64,000 nt of DNA from an uncultured bacterium (GCA_903834785.1 CAILKP010000042.1:79034-143033), one strand, 5' to 3'; shown: positions 17,788 through 25,807, counted from the stretch's first letter. The notes: a model not told the origin generated them from the sequence alone. A program made the numbers and translations.

Positions 17788-18621
17788 ATGGCTGACGAAC
17801 ATGCACATGAAGGCGGCCATGGCGAAGAAGGCCACGGCGAAGAAGGCCACAAAAAGGGCCACGGTGGCCACGGTGGTGGTCACGGCAAGCACGAGGAGCA
17901 CGAAGAAGGTGTGCCCGAGTGGATGATTTCCTTCGCCGACAACGCCCTGCTGCAGATGGGTGTGTTCGTGATCATGTTCGCCATGAACGTCGGCCCCAAG
18001 GCCAAGGGCCCCACGGCCGCCGGTGAGCAGGAAACCGTCACCGCCGGCATGGCCGACACCGCCATCGCCATCCGCGAGGCCTTCAACAGCCCCGTCTCGC
18101 TCAACAGCAAGGACCCCAACGACCTCCCGCTGATCAAGCGAATGAAGGAGCGGAAGGAAAAGGGCGAGGCCACCGACAACGGCGTCAAGGGTGAGAAGCA
18201 GAACGTCCAGGCCCAGCGCGACACCGGCTTTACCAACATCACCGCCACCGTCAACTTCGAGCAAGGCGCTGCAGTCGTCTCCAGTTTCGACCGCACTGTG
18301 CTGGCCGATGCTGTCCGCAAGCTCAAGGGCCAGCGTTGGATCATCGAAGTCCGCGGCCACTGCTCATCCATCGAGGCCAGTGACGGCCCGGAAGCCGCCG
18401 CCAAGCTCAGCTTCGATCGCGCCATCGCCGCCGCCACAGTGCTCACCGAGCAGGGCATCAAGTGGAACCAGCTCCGCATCAGTTCCGCCGGCGACTCCGA
18501 CCGCCGCACCGCCCTGGCCTTTGATGCCAAGGCCCACCGCACGAATCAGCGTGCCGAGCTCATCGTCACCAACGATGCACTGCCCGCCGATCCGTACAGC
18601 AAGGAACCCGGCAAGCCCTAA
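17788..18621 (+). CDS. motB: Flagellar motor stator protein MotB with His-rich N-terminus
   Basis: 277 residues. The single transmembrane segment follows PEWMISFADNALLQMGVFVI; Asp51 corresponds to the ion-conducting Asp of MotB. The C-terminal domain of about 150 residues is OmpA-like and should hold peptidoglycan: IIEVRGHCSS, LSFDRAIAAATVL and AHRTNQRAELIV line up with the usual GHTD / LSxxRA / NRRVEI blocks, although the first Asp is displaced. The cytoplasmic N-terminus is extraordinary, with 10 His among residues 5-38, mixed with Gly and Glu (see findings). It ends in a strong terminator shared with the convergent flgM. Confidence 0.92.
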   Translation: MADEHAHEGGHGEEGHGEEGHKKGHGGHGGGHGKHEEHEEGVPEWMISFADNALLQMGVFVIMFAMNVGPKAKGPTAAGEQETVTAGMADTAIAIREAFNSPVSLNSKDPNDLPLIKRMKERKEKGEATDNGVKGEKQNVQAQRDTGFTNITATVNFEQGAAVVSSFDRTVLADAVRKLKGQRWIIEVRGHCSSIEASDGPEAAAKLSFDRAIAAATVLTEQGIKWNQLRISSAGDSDRRTALAFDAKAHRTNQRAELIVTNDALPADPYSKEPGKP

Positions 18622-18697
18622 GCCCGAAGCACACCGACCCCCGCATCCGGCCAACGCCCCAGCCAAGGTGCGACACGACAGAGTGGAGAGAATAAAG

Positions 18698-18744
18698 CAC
18701 CACGTCCGATCGACTCTACGGTCGGACGTGGTGGCTCTCTTTTT
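18698..18744 (+). terminator. Intrinsic terminator of motAB
   Basis: Perfect 12-bp arms CACCACGTCCGA (18698-18709) and TCGGACGTGGTG (18722-18733), followed by GCTCTCTTTTT. It lies 77 bp after the motB stop and 25 bp short of the convergent flgM stop. Confidence 0.92.
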
Positions 18745-18768
18745 GAGGAAATGAAACTCGCCTCCGGC

Positions 18769-19098
18769 TCAGCCCTGCAGATCAAGATCCCGCAGGATGC
18801 CGCTGGCAACCTTGTCGAGCTTCTTGCCATCCAGGTCGTACGTGCCCGAGTCGATCTGGGCCTTGATGCGAGCCACCAGGTCCTGACGAATCGGCTTGGC
18901 CTCAGCCACGCCGGCAAGCCGGGCGGCATCGGACAGGTCGAGCTCGTCGATCGTCCGCGGACGCGACAGCGTCGCGCTCGCCTCGGCCGTCTCGGTCGCC
19001 TTGCTCGGGCCGGCCTGAACTTTCGTCGGCCGCGTCAAAGCCTGCGACTGGGTAGAAGAAAGGGCCGGTCCCACGGTGTTCTGAGTGAAAAGTGTCAT
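18769..19098 (-). CDS. flgM: Anti-sigma-28 factor FlgM family protein
   Basis: 109 residues. The N-terminal 60 are Thr/Ser/Ala-rich and probably disordered. The C-terminal segment, residues of about 72-107, matches the FlgM sigma-binding helices: IRQDLVARIKAQIDSGTYDL, then DGKKLDKVASGILRDL. FlgM holds the flagellar sigma factor FliA inactive until the hook is finished and FlgM is exported. The neighbouring motAB supports the call. Start: ATG at 19096-19098. It is convergent with motB and so is not in the same transcript. Confidence 0.8.
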   Translation of the reverse strand: MTLFTQNTVGPALSSTQSQALTRPTKVQAGPSKATETAEASATLSRPRTIDELDLSDAARLAGVAEAKPIRQDLVARIKAQIDSGTYDLDGKKLDKVASGILRDLDLQG

Positions 19099-19396
19099 GG
19101 ATAGACTCCCATACCAACTGGGGACCGAGCGATACCGCAGGCCTGATACAGTGGCCTTTGGCCTCGAGGGAGCGGCTTATCCGTGCCACTCCATCGCGGG
19201 GTCCCGGGTGATCACCTTCGATCACCGGAAAAAAGCGTTCGCGTGGGCCGGGCAATCCATTCTGCCGGCACCACATGTATCGTCTGCGAGTCATGGTGAA
19301 CTTCAGAAGATTGTGTTTTTTGTGAAGGCTATTTAAGTGCAGTTCTTTGCGGTACTTAGATCGTTATTGGACGATCGGGTCATCAAGGTTCCGGAT

Positions 19397-20323
19397 ATGC
19401 AAAACGGTCAAATCGACAAGCCCTTAGGTGATTCCCCGCGTGAGGTGTTCCGCCCGAATGGTTATGGGGTGTATTTCCCGGATTTTTCTGCGCGTTTTCG
19501 AGTTATCGCGACACTCGCACTCGTTGGGTTAGGGGTATTTCCTTTTGGCTGCGCTCAGACTGGGTCATCTTCCTCTGAGCCCGATCGGCTCTCGCGTGAT
19601 GGCAAGGAGCTCTTTGGCAAGGGTGGTGCGGGAGTCAGCGGGGCCGGCGCGGGCTGGACCGTTGTGCTCGCCGCGTTTCGCGGGGAGACCGCCGCCCAGG
19701 ACGCCGCGGCGGCGCTGGAGCAGATCCGCTCGCTGTCGGGCTTTGGCGATGCGTTCGTCGAGATCCGGGGCCAGAACCATGTTGTTGGATGGGGCCGGTA
19801 CGACTCGGTGGCCGATCAGACCGCCAAGGACGCCCTGCAGCGGGCGCGGAGCTTTGCTGATTCCAACGGGCGGCGGCCGTTTGCCGCGGCGATTCTGCTG
19901 GCGCCCGACTTCTCGCAGGTGGGATCGTCTGGCGGCAAGCCGGAGTGGAACCTGACGCGGGCCCGCGAGATATTCGGCCGGGAGGCCAAGTACACGCTGC
20001 AGATCGGCACGTACGGCGGGGCCCAGCCGGGCCAGGCGGTTGGGGCGGAACTGGCTGAGGCGCGTGCCGCGGCGGAGGCGGCGGTAGCCCAACTGCGGGC
20101 CCAAGGCGAACTGGCCTTCTATTACCACAGCCCGCGGATGAGCACGGTGACGGTGGGCCTGTTTGACGATGCGGCCCTGGACAACCCGCTCCACCCCGAT
20201 CTGGTGGCGATGCGCCGCAAGTACCCCAACCGGCTCCACAACGGAAAGGGCCTGATCACGCGGATCGACAAGAGCAAGGAACAGCTCGAAGACTCCAAGC
20301 TGGTCGCGGTTCCGGATCGCTAG
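19397..20323 (+). CDS. Lipoprotein of unknown function with SPOR-like region
   Basis: About 308 residues. A hydrophobic segment ends in LGVFPFGC, a probable lipobox, but from the ATG at 19397 it is preceded by an unusually long 33-residue leader; a GTG at 19469 would give a normal signal peptide. AAGG lies 8 nt before the ATG. The mature part has two alpha/beta repeats: WTVVLAAFRG to VGWGRYDS, and YTLQIGTYGG to MSTVTVGLFDD. Both resemble the strand pattern of SPOR-type peptidoglycan-binding domains, but I cannot confirm this. The region just upstream (19280-19420) is noticeably AT-richer than its surroundings. Likely periplasmic, membrane anchored. Confidence 0.55.
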   Translation: MQNGQIDKPLGDSPREVFRPNGYGVYFPDFSARFRVIATLALVGLGVFPFGCAQTGSSSSEPDRLSRDGKELFGKGGAGVSGAGAGWTVVLAAFRGETAAQDAAAALEQIRSLSGFGDAFVEIRGQNHVVGWGRYDSVADQTAKDALQRARSFADSNGRRPFAAAILLAPDFSQVGSSGGKPEWNLTRAREIFGREAKYTLQIGTYGGAQPGQAVGAELAEARAAAEAAVAQLRAQGELAFYYHSPRMSTVTVGLFDDAALDNPLHPDLVAMRRKYPNRLHNGKGLITRIDKSKEQLEDSKLVAVPDR

Positions 20324-20515
20324 AACGGGTTGTGCACAGCCAGGTTTGGTGAGGTGGGGTATCTCAGCAGGTTTTCGGAAGTGACTGGCGCGGTTATGGG
20401 GTGCGCAAACTGCTTGAAACAGCGGCGAAACGCACCGAATGTGTACGGATTGTGGAGGAAAACCGCCTCATCTCTATCATGCTCTCTGTTGAAACCTGAA
20501 CATGAAGAGCACGCG

Positions 20516-21328
20516 ATGAAAGAGACTTTGTTCGACAAGTTTGAATCTGTGTGGCAAACTACTGGGGACAACGGTCGTAGTGATGCTCCCCGCCGCCCCT
20601 CTGGAGAGATGGGGCTGCAGCCGGTATGCGGCGGATCAGTCGGGCGTCCGAGCGACTTGTTGGTTGGCAGTGGTCTCATGAAGCATCGCGGTGTGCAACC
20701 TTCGTCTATAACGGCTGACATGCTCATGCGTGTCTCCGAAGCGCATCAGGAACACCACGTGGTTCTCTGGTCGGCGGATGCCGATCGGCGGGCTGAGGCG
20801 TCGGCGGTTCTGGCGGAACATCTTCGCTCCCTGCCGGAAGTGGAGCTGTTCCACTTCGAGGGCTCGTCGATCCGGTCGCTCAAGGATTTTTGTACCCAGC
20901 TCACGGCGATTCGCGCGGCCATTCCGGCCAGCGAGGGTGATGCCGGGGTCAAGGCAACGGTCGATGGGCCGGGCGGGGTGATTGACTCGCTGCGGGAGCG
21001 GCAGGGTGAGCTGAGCATCGGTGTGTCTGGCGCCAAGCGCCGGTACTACCTGTGGACGGAGGCTGACACGCTACTGAACAACGACCCGGCCGCGTTCGGC
21101 GGGGTGATTGATGCGATGGCGGGCGTGGCCGCGGAGGCCGAGTACGCCAGCGAGGACCTGCTGCTGATCCACCGGGCGATCCTGATCGGCGGACCGGCGC
21201 TGGCGGCGTACGCGGGCAATGAGCACGGCCAGTTCCGGTCGTGGCTGCCCGATGCCGCGGGCTCGCCCCCGCTGTGGAAGGTGATCTCGGGCCTGGAGCA
21301 GCCGCCGGTGTTTGTGCTGGAGCTGTGA
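20516..21328 (+). CDS. Protein of unknown function
   Basis: 270 residues with no family I recognise. The C-terminal two thirds alternate strands and helices: HHVVLWSADADRRAEASAVL, a helix with LKDFCTQLTAI, RRYYLWTEADTLLNNDP and LLLIHRAILIGGPALAAY. The strand RYYLWTEAD, with its acidic end, resembles a Walker B strand of a P-loop ATPase, but no Walker A glycine loop is present, so any ATPase kinship would be to a degenerate form. No signal peptide or membrane helix: cytoplasmic. The ATG at 20516 is chosen because GAAGAG lies upstream and the extension to an earlier start is Cys-rich and implausible. Confidence 0.55.
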   Translation: MKETLFDKFESVWQTTGDNGRSDAPRRPSGEMGLQPVCGGSVGRPSDLLVGSGLMKHRGVQPSSITADMLMRVSEAHQEHHVVLWSADADRRAEASAVLAEHLRSLPEVELFHFEGSSIRSLKDFCTQLTAIRAAIPASEGDAGVKATVDGPGGVIDSLRERQGELSIGVSGAKRRYYLWTEADTLLNNDPAAFGGVIDAMAGVAAEAEYASEDLLLIHRAILIGGPALAAYAGNEHGQFRSWLPDAAGSPPLWKVISGLEQPPVFVLEL

Positions 21329-21427
21329 GCGGGCGGGCCTGAGCGGACTTTGAGCATTATCAACAGACGATCAACACCGTGTGGAGAAACTTGGTGAGGT
21401 GTGGTGCTGCGCGCGGGGGTTCAGTGG

Positions 21428-21753
21428 TTCAACGCGGAGGACGCGGAGGGAGAGGAGGAAGACGGACGAAAGGCAGAAGAAGGGGCTCACGCAGAGGACC
21501 AGAGCACCGGAGAAAGGCAGGAGAAGGAAGAGGGAAACATGGATAGACAGGATGGGCGGGATGAAGGCGGGGAGACGGGAGAGGTGAAAGAGGAGAGACA
21601 AAAGAGAAAAGGAAGAGGCGAGGGCAGACTTGTCCGCGGACACGGGGGTGGATGTGCGCGGAGCGCACAAGCAACTTCGTGCGAGTGGGGAGTTTGGGGA
21701 AGGGGCCTTTGTTTCACCGGCCCGGGCGCTTCCGCTTCGGGCTCCAATGGGGC
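21428..21753 (-). repeat. Dispersed intergenic repeat, copy B
   Basis: Minus-strand counterpart of copy A at 14535-14847. Read on the plus strand it starts with AACGCGGAGGACGCGGAGGG, passes GCAGAGGACCAGAGCACC, GATGGGCGGGATGAAGGCGG, a purine tract and a hairpin, and ends with the reverse of GGAGCCCGAAGCGGAAGCGC. Block order is the same as in A, about 326 bp against 313. Confidence 0.85.
21653..21669. repeat. Hairpin inside repeat copy B
   Basis: TGTGCGC and GCGCACA, 7 bp, around GGA, at the position equivalent to the 14615-14635 hairpin of copy A. Confidence 0.55.
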
Positions 21754-22206
21754 ACGGTGTGCTGATGCGGCGCTGTCGCTTGGTTGTCCACGACCTCGGC
21801 ACGCGTGGTGGACTGGCGCGCGGAAGGGGGCGGTCAGTTGACAGGTGGGCTGTCGGCTGGGCGGGTTCGGGGTGGCTGACGGGGTTGTCTGTTGACAGCA
21901 GCCGAGCGCGGGGGCTGTCAAGAGTCAGGAGTGCACATGTTCATCCACCGTCACGCACAGGGGCGCAAGTGACGGAGTGGCGCGGCCTTGCCGCTGGTGG
22001 CGCACAGGCAATCCACAAACCGTCAGGCGTATGTATTTCTACTACGAGATGATTTATCTCATTGAAGACAGAAAGAAGCTGACAACGCCAAGGTGTGTGC
22101 AAGACTGTGTGTGCCCACCGAACGTGCCTCGCGAGCATCGGGCCTCTGAACTGAAAACTTGAGATGCACAACGCGTGCGAACGCGCTGCGTGGTGGGAGC
22201 TGTCAG

Positions 22207-23055
22207 TTACCGCTGGCAGTTCGTGCAGAAGACCGTGGTGCGCTGGGCGGCCTGGCACTGCTTGAGCGTCGCGGAGCACGTCAGGCAGGGTTGGCCGCCG
22301 CGGCCGTAGACGCGGTGTGCGGCGGCGAAGGAGCCGCGGTTGCCATCGGCATCGAGGTAGTCGCGGAGCGTTGAGCCGCCGGCGGTGACGGCGCTGGCGA
22401 GCACAGCGCGGATGGCGGCGGCGAGCGACTCGTACTCGGCCCGGGTGACGCGTGTCGCGGCGCGACGGGGCCGGATGTGCGAGGCGTGGAGCGCCTCATC
22501 GGCGTAGATGTTGCCGACGCCGGCGAGGACGGCCTGATCCAGCAGCACGGCCTTGATGGCGCGGCGGCTGGTGTGGGCACGCTCGAAGAGATCCTCGCCG
22601 GTGATGGCCAGGGCGTCGGGACCGAGCCGGGTGGCAAAGGCGGCGACTGCGGCGGGATCATCGAACCAGCGGAGTTCACCAAAGCGACGCGGGTCGCGGA
22701 AGAACAGTTCAGCGGCCGTCGCGGTGGGGCGGGCGGGATCCACAAGTTGCCAACGCATGTGGATATGGTCCGAGCGTTCAGGCTGCTCACCGGGACGGAG
22801 CACGGTGCATTGGCCGGTCATGCCCAGGTGGATGCCGATGGCCTGGCCGCTGGCGGCGTGGAGCAGGAGTTGCTTGCCGATGCGGTCGACGCGCTGGAGG
22901 ATCTGGCCTTGGAGCATGTGTGCGGCCAGGTCGGCCTCTGCCAGGGGCGGCGTGACGATGTCGGTGCGGCCGATGATGACGCGGGCGACCTGGCGGCCGA
23001 TGAGGTGTGGCAGCAGGGAGCGGCGGACGGATTCGACTTCGGGGAGTTCGGGCAA
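22207..23055 (-). CDS. mutM: Formamidopyrimidine-DNA glycosylase (Fpg/MutM)
   Basis: Base-excision repair enzyme that removes 8-oxoguanine and formamidopyrimidines and nicks the strand. The N-terminus MPELPEVESVRRSL contains the catalytic Pro2 and Glu3, and this fixes the start: the codon is TTG at 23053-23055. Further motifs: a Lys-bearing loop in VDRIGKQLLLH, GVGNIYADEALHAS for the helix-two-turn-helix, and the C-terminal zinc finger CLTCSATLKQCQ...FCTNCQR, although the usual RxTxxCxxCQ block is slightly changed. 282 residues, normal. No Shine-Dalgarno sequence precedes the start. Confidence 0.95.
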   Translation of the reverse strand: MPELPEVESVRRSLLPHLIGRQVARVIIGRTDIVTPPLAEADLAAHMLQGQILQRVDRIGKQLLLHAASGQAIGIHLGMTGQCTVLRPGEQPERSDHIHMRWQLVDPARPTATAAELFFRDPRRFGELRWFDDPAAVAAFATRLGPDALAITGEDLFERAHTSRRAIKAVLLDQAVLAGVGNIYADEALHASHIRPRRAATRVTRAEYESLAAAIRAVLASAVTAGGSTLRDYLDADGNRGSFAAAHRVYGRGGQPCLTCSATLKQCQAAQRTTVFCTNCQR

Positions 23056-23135
23056 GAGGGGAGAGTGAAATTGCTAAAGGGCCAAATTACCAAATTGCCA
23101 AATTTGGAGGGTGCAGTCCGCGCTGGAGATACCGC

Positions 23136-24053
23136 TCACTCAAAGAGCTTGCGGGCGCGGGACCAGACGGCGGATTGATCCACGGGTGTGGAAAGGTCGA
23201 GGGGAACGTAGACGGCGTTGTCGTGGTCGGTGTTTAAGACGATGCCGCGGGAGCCGACGGGCAGGACGCCGTGCTCGGCCTTTTCGTGGCCGAGGATGAA
23301 GAGGCCGACGTTCCAGGCGTCACCGAGGGTGCCCAGGGATTCGTCGGAGTGGTCGCGGCCCCAGACCATGAGGTGGGCCGAGCCGCGGCGGGGGGTGGTG
23401 TCGTCCTCGTTCCAGACGCGGTCCAGGACGGTGGTGTCGAAGCGGTCGATGAGGTCGGGGCCGGGGACGCTGTGGGCGCAGAGGACATCGCGGCCGTCGG
23501 TGCAGCCGCCGACCCAGCGGACGGCCAGGGGCATGGAGCGGATGAAGTCGTTGATGGCGCGGGTGACATCGGTGGCGCGGGGGCCGAAGAGGTGGTTGAC
23601 GCCAGCGTTGAAGGCCTTGACGACGTTCATGCCGTTCTTGAGGATGCCGGCGCCGGCGATCTGGGCGAGCTCGTGGTTGGCCAGCAGGGTGTGGACGTGC
23701 TCGGGGAAAGCGGCCTTGGCGGCGGCGGCGCGGACGAGGCCGCGGTAGGAGAAGTCCAGGCCCTCCATCTCAAGCTCATCGGGATGGATGAGTTCGTGGA
23801 GGAGCAGGTGGGCGGCGAACTCACCGGGCGCGGAAGCGGGCGGGTCGATGGCGGCGAGGTCGAGGACGCGTGCCATGTGCCGCGGGTTGTCGTGGAGGTC
23901 GCCGATGGCGATGAGCTCACCGGGCGGGTGGATGACATCGACGGAGCCCTTGCGGCAGGCGGCCTGCAGGTTGGCCCGAGTGCCGGCGATGAGTGCGGCG
24001 ATCACTGCATCGGGGTCGCGGATGTTGAGTGTGGCGGTGGAGGTGTGGGACAC
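23136..24053 (-). CDS. Calcineurin-like metallophosphoesterase
   Basis: About 305 residues. Metal-binding motifs in order: IAIGDLHDNPRH (GDxHxN, first Asp and His), LLANHEL (the Asn-His pair), DVLCAHSVPGP (His), and FILGHEKAEHG (GH-x-H). The expected first-position Asp of a GDxVDRG block is replaced by LLLHELIH, so the metal site differs from that of the classic phosphoprotein phosphatases. Natural substrate unknown. The GTG at 24053 is preferred; an ATG 45 codons earlier would read back through the short repeat fragment. It lies upstream of mutM on the same strand with an 80-bp gap. Confidence 0.75.
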   Translation of the reverse strand: MSHTSTATLNIRDPDAVIAALIAGTRANLQAACRKGSVDVIHPPGELIAIGDLHDNPRHMARVLDLAAIDPPASAPGEFAAHLLLHELIHPDELEMEGLDFSYRGLVRAAAAKAAFPEHVHTLLANHELAQIAGAGILKNGMNVVKAFNAGVNHLFGPRATDVTRAINDFIRSMPLAVRWVGGCTDGRDVLCAHSVPGPDLIDRFDTTVLDRVWNEDDTTPRRGSAHLMVWGRDHSDESLGTLGDAWNVGLFILGHEKAEHGVLPVGSRGIVLNTDHDNAVYVPLDLSTPVDQSAVWSRARKLFE

Positions 24054-24388
24054 GGGGGCAACGGTACGGGGGCTGTGAGTTGCGAGGGGATAGGAGCCCG
24101 AGCGGAAGCGAAAGGACGGTGACTGGTGATGCGTGAGTGGAACTGATCGCAGACAGGGAGGTGTGTGGTGTTTAGAGACCGATGGCATCTTCGTGGAAGT
24201 GGGGGGTGTTTGGGGGCGGGCCAGACGTTCACGGTTCCTTCGCTACCGCTCGGGCTGTTCTTGGCATGGGGCGGTTGGTTGGTTCGGCCGGAGTGACGGC
24301 ACGTTCCATACGCTTGGCGGTGGTGCCCCCCGGGGTGCGTGGCTGTTGTGCTCGTTGTACCGTTCTACTCGTTGCAAGAGGTGCTCCC
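24054..24388. other. Divergent intergenic region with a short repeat fragment
   Basis: 335 bp between the metallophosphoesterase and the amidohydrolase-like gene. It holds the repeat fragment at 24092-24122. The right half should contain the promoter of the plus-strand gene, but no clear site was seen. Confidence 0.5.
24092..24122 (+). repeat. Short third copy of the GAGCCCGAAGCGGAAGCG repeat end
   Basis: GGAGCCCGAGCGGAAGCG followed by AAAGGACGGTGA matches the first 30 bases of copy A (GGAGCCCGAAGCGGAAGCG, CCCGGGCCGGTGA) with one deletion and a few substitutions. The rest of the repeat is absent. Confidence 0.6.
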
Positions 24389-25807
24389 GTGTCGATCCGT
24401 CACCGAACCGTTGCGTGTGTTGCTCTGGCGTGCGGGTTGTGCATGGCGACGGTTGCCAGCGGGCAGGACCTGACCAAGCGGGCCAAGCCGCAGGAGGGGC
24501 CGATTGCGCTGGTTAACGCGCGGGTGCATCCGGTCTCCGGCCCGGTGATCGCCGATGGCTACGTGCTGTTTGACGGCGGCAAGATCGTGGAAGTCGGGCC
24601 GATGGTGGCCGAGGCTGGCCCCGATGGCGGCAAGGGCGGCAGCAAGGTGTTCATGGCCACGGTGCGGCAGTTGGATGTCAAGGGCAAGCACGTGTACCCG
24701 GGGTTCATCGGCAGCTTCACGCAGATGGGACTGGCGGAGATTGCCAGTGTGCGGGCCTCGCGGGACTTCAACGAGACGGGCGAGGTCACGCCCGAGGCCG
24801 TGGCCTCGGTGGCGATCAACCCCGACAGCAACCTGATCACGGTGACGCGGAGCAACGGTGTGCTGATCTGCGGCACGTTCCCCAGCGGCGGGCTGGTGCA
24901 GGGCCGGGCCAGCGTGATGCAGATGGAGGGCTGGACCAGCGAGGACATGACGCTCAAGCGTGAGGCGGGGCTGGTGGTGGGCTGGCCGTTCATGCGAACA
25001 GTCCGTGCGCCGTGGATGGACAAGTCCGAGGACGAGCAGCTCAAGGACATCCGCACCTCGCTGGAGCGGATCCGCGATGTGTTCCGCTCCGCGTCGGGCT
25101 ATGTCCGCAGCAAGGCGGCCGATGGGGACAAGCAGCCGACGGACCTGCGGTGGGAGGCGATGCGGCCGTACATCACCGGCGCATCGCCGCAGGGGATGGT
25201 GTACATCGAGGCGGCGGACTACGACCAGATCATGTCAGCCCTGGCGTTTGCCAAGGAGTTTGAGCTCAAGATCACCCTGGTGGGCGGGCGCGATGCGCCG
25301 ATGGCCGCCAAGCTGCTCAAGGAGCGCGACATCCCGGTGATTGTGGGCACCACGCACGCGATGCCCAAGCGCGACGATGCGCCGTACGACGAGGTGTACA
25401 CCATGCCGGCCAAGCTGCACGCCGCGGGTGTGCGGTTTGCGATTGCCTCGGGCGAGGAGACGGCCCACGAGCGCAACTTGCCGTACGTCGCGGCGATGGC
25501 CGTGGCCCACGGGTTGCCGTGGGAAGCGGGGCTTCGCTCGATCACGCTGTCAGCCGCGGAGATCCTGGGTGTGGCCGATCGGGTGGGCTCGCTGGACAAG
25601 GGCAAGGATGCGACGCTGATCGTCACTGACGGGCCGGCGATGGAAGTGACGACGAACCTGACGATGGCGTTCATCGGCGGGCGCGAGATTGAGCTGCGCA
25701 ACAAGCAGACGGAGCTTGCGGACAAGTACCGCGAGAAGTACCGCAACGCCAAGCCCGGAGCGGGAGCGCCGGCAGCACCGGCGGCCAAGCCGGTCGATGC
25801 GCGCTGA
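24389..25807 (+). CDS. Secreted amidohydrolase-like protein lacking the HxH metal site
   Basis: 472 residues. A signal peptide (VSIRHRTVACVALACGLCMA...SGQ) precedes a fold laid out like imidazolonepropionase-type amidohydrolases: the beta-sandwich start IALVNARVHPVSGPVIADGY, KHVYPGFIGSFTQMG where metal-dependent members have PGFIDxHxH, a barrel core with LVGGRDAPMAAKLLKERDIP, and the closing VGSLDKGKDATLIVTDG. The two metal-binding His are missing (see findings), so hydrolysis is doubtful. The C-terminus is an Ala/Pro-rich tail. GTG start at 24389 with AAGAGG just upstream. Confidence 0.75.
   Translation: MSIRHRTVACVALACGLCMATVASGQDLTKRAKPQEGPIALVNARVHPVSGPVIADGYVLFDGGKIVEVGPMVAEAGPDGGKGGSKVFMATVRQLDVKGKHVYPGFIGSFTQMGLAEIASVRASRDFNETGEVTPEAVASVAINPDSNLITVTRSNGVLICGTFPSGGLVQGRASVMQMEGWTSEDMTLKREAGLVVGWPFMRTVRAPWMDKSEDEQLKDIRTSLERIRDVFRSASGYVRSKAADGDKQPTDLRWEAMRPYITGASPQGMVYIEAADYDQIMSALAFAKEFELKITLVGGRDAPMAAKLLKERDIPVIVGTTHAMPKRDDAPYDEVYTMPAKLHAAGVRFAIASGEETAHERNLPYVAAMAVAHGLPWEAGLRSITLSAAEILGVADRVGSLDKGKDATLIVTDGPAMEVTTNLTMAFIGGREIELRNKQTELADKYREKYRNAKPGAGAPAAPAAKPVDAR

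Larger units (their letters stand above)
21329..22206. other. Long intergenic region with repeat copy B
   Basis: 878 bp between two convergent genes. 21428-21753 is repeat copy B. The rest (21754-22206) becomes AT-richer near 22030-22170 and contains several short GTTGACAG/CTGTC words around 21836-21925 but no plausible reading frame, tRNA or terminator. It looks like degraded or non-coding DNA. Confidence 0.55.

Noticed and set aside
18700..22200. Replication origin at the first composition switch
   Set aside because: The switch direction fits, but I found only isolated near-matches to DnaA boxes (TTATCCGTG near 19178 and TGTGGAGAA at 21380-21388), no cluster, and no dnaA, dnaN or gyrB nearby. 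A second switch 30 kb away also favours an inversion.
21900..22206. Small reading frames in the long intergenic region
   Set aside because: Short, Arg/Pro-rich or Cys-rich, no ribosome site and no resemblance to any domain.
23060..23105. AT-rich CAAATT words upstream of mutM as an attachment site or operator
   Set aside because: Three CAAATT words and a CCAAATTTGG palindrome are present, but no integrase, no second copy and no known operator match.
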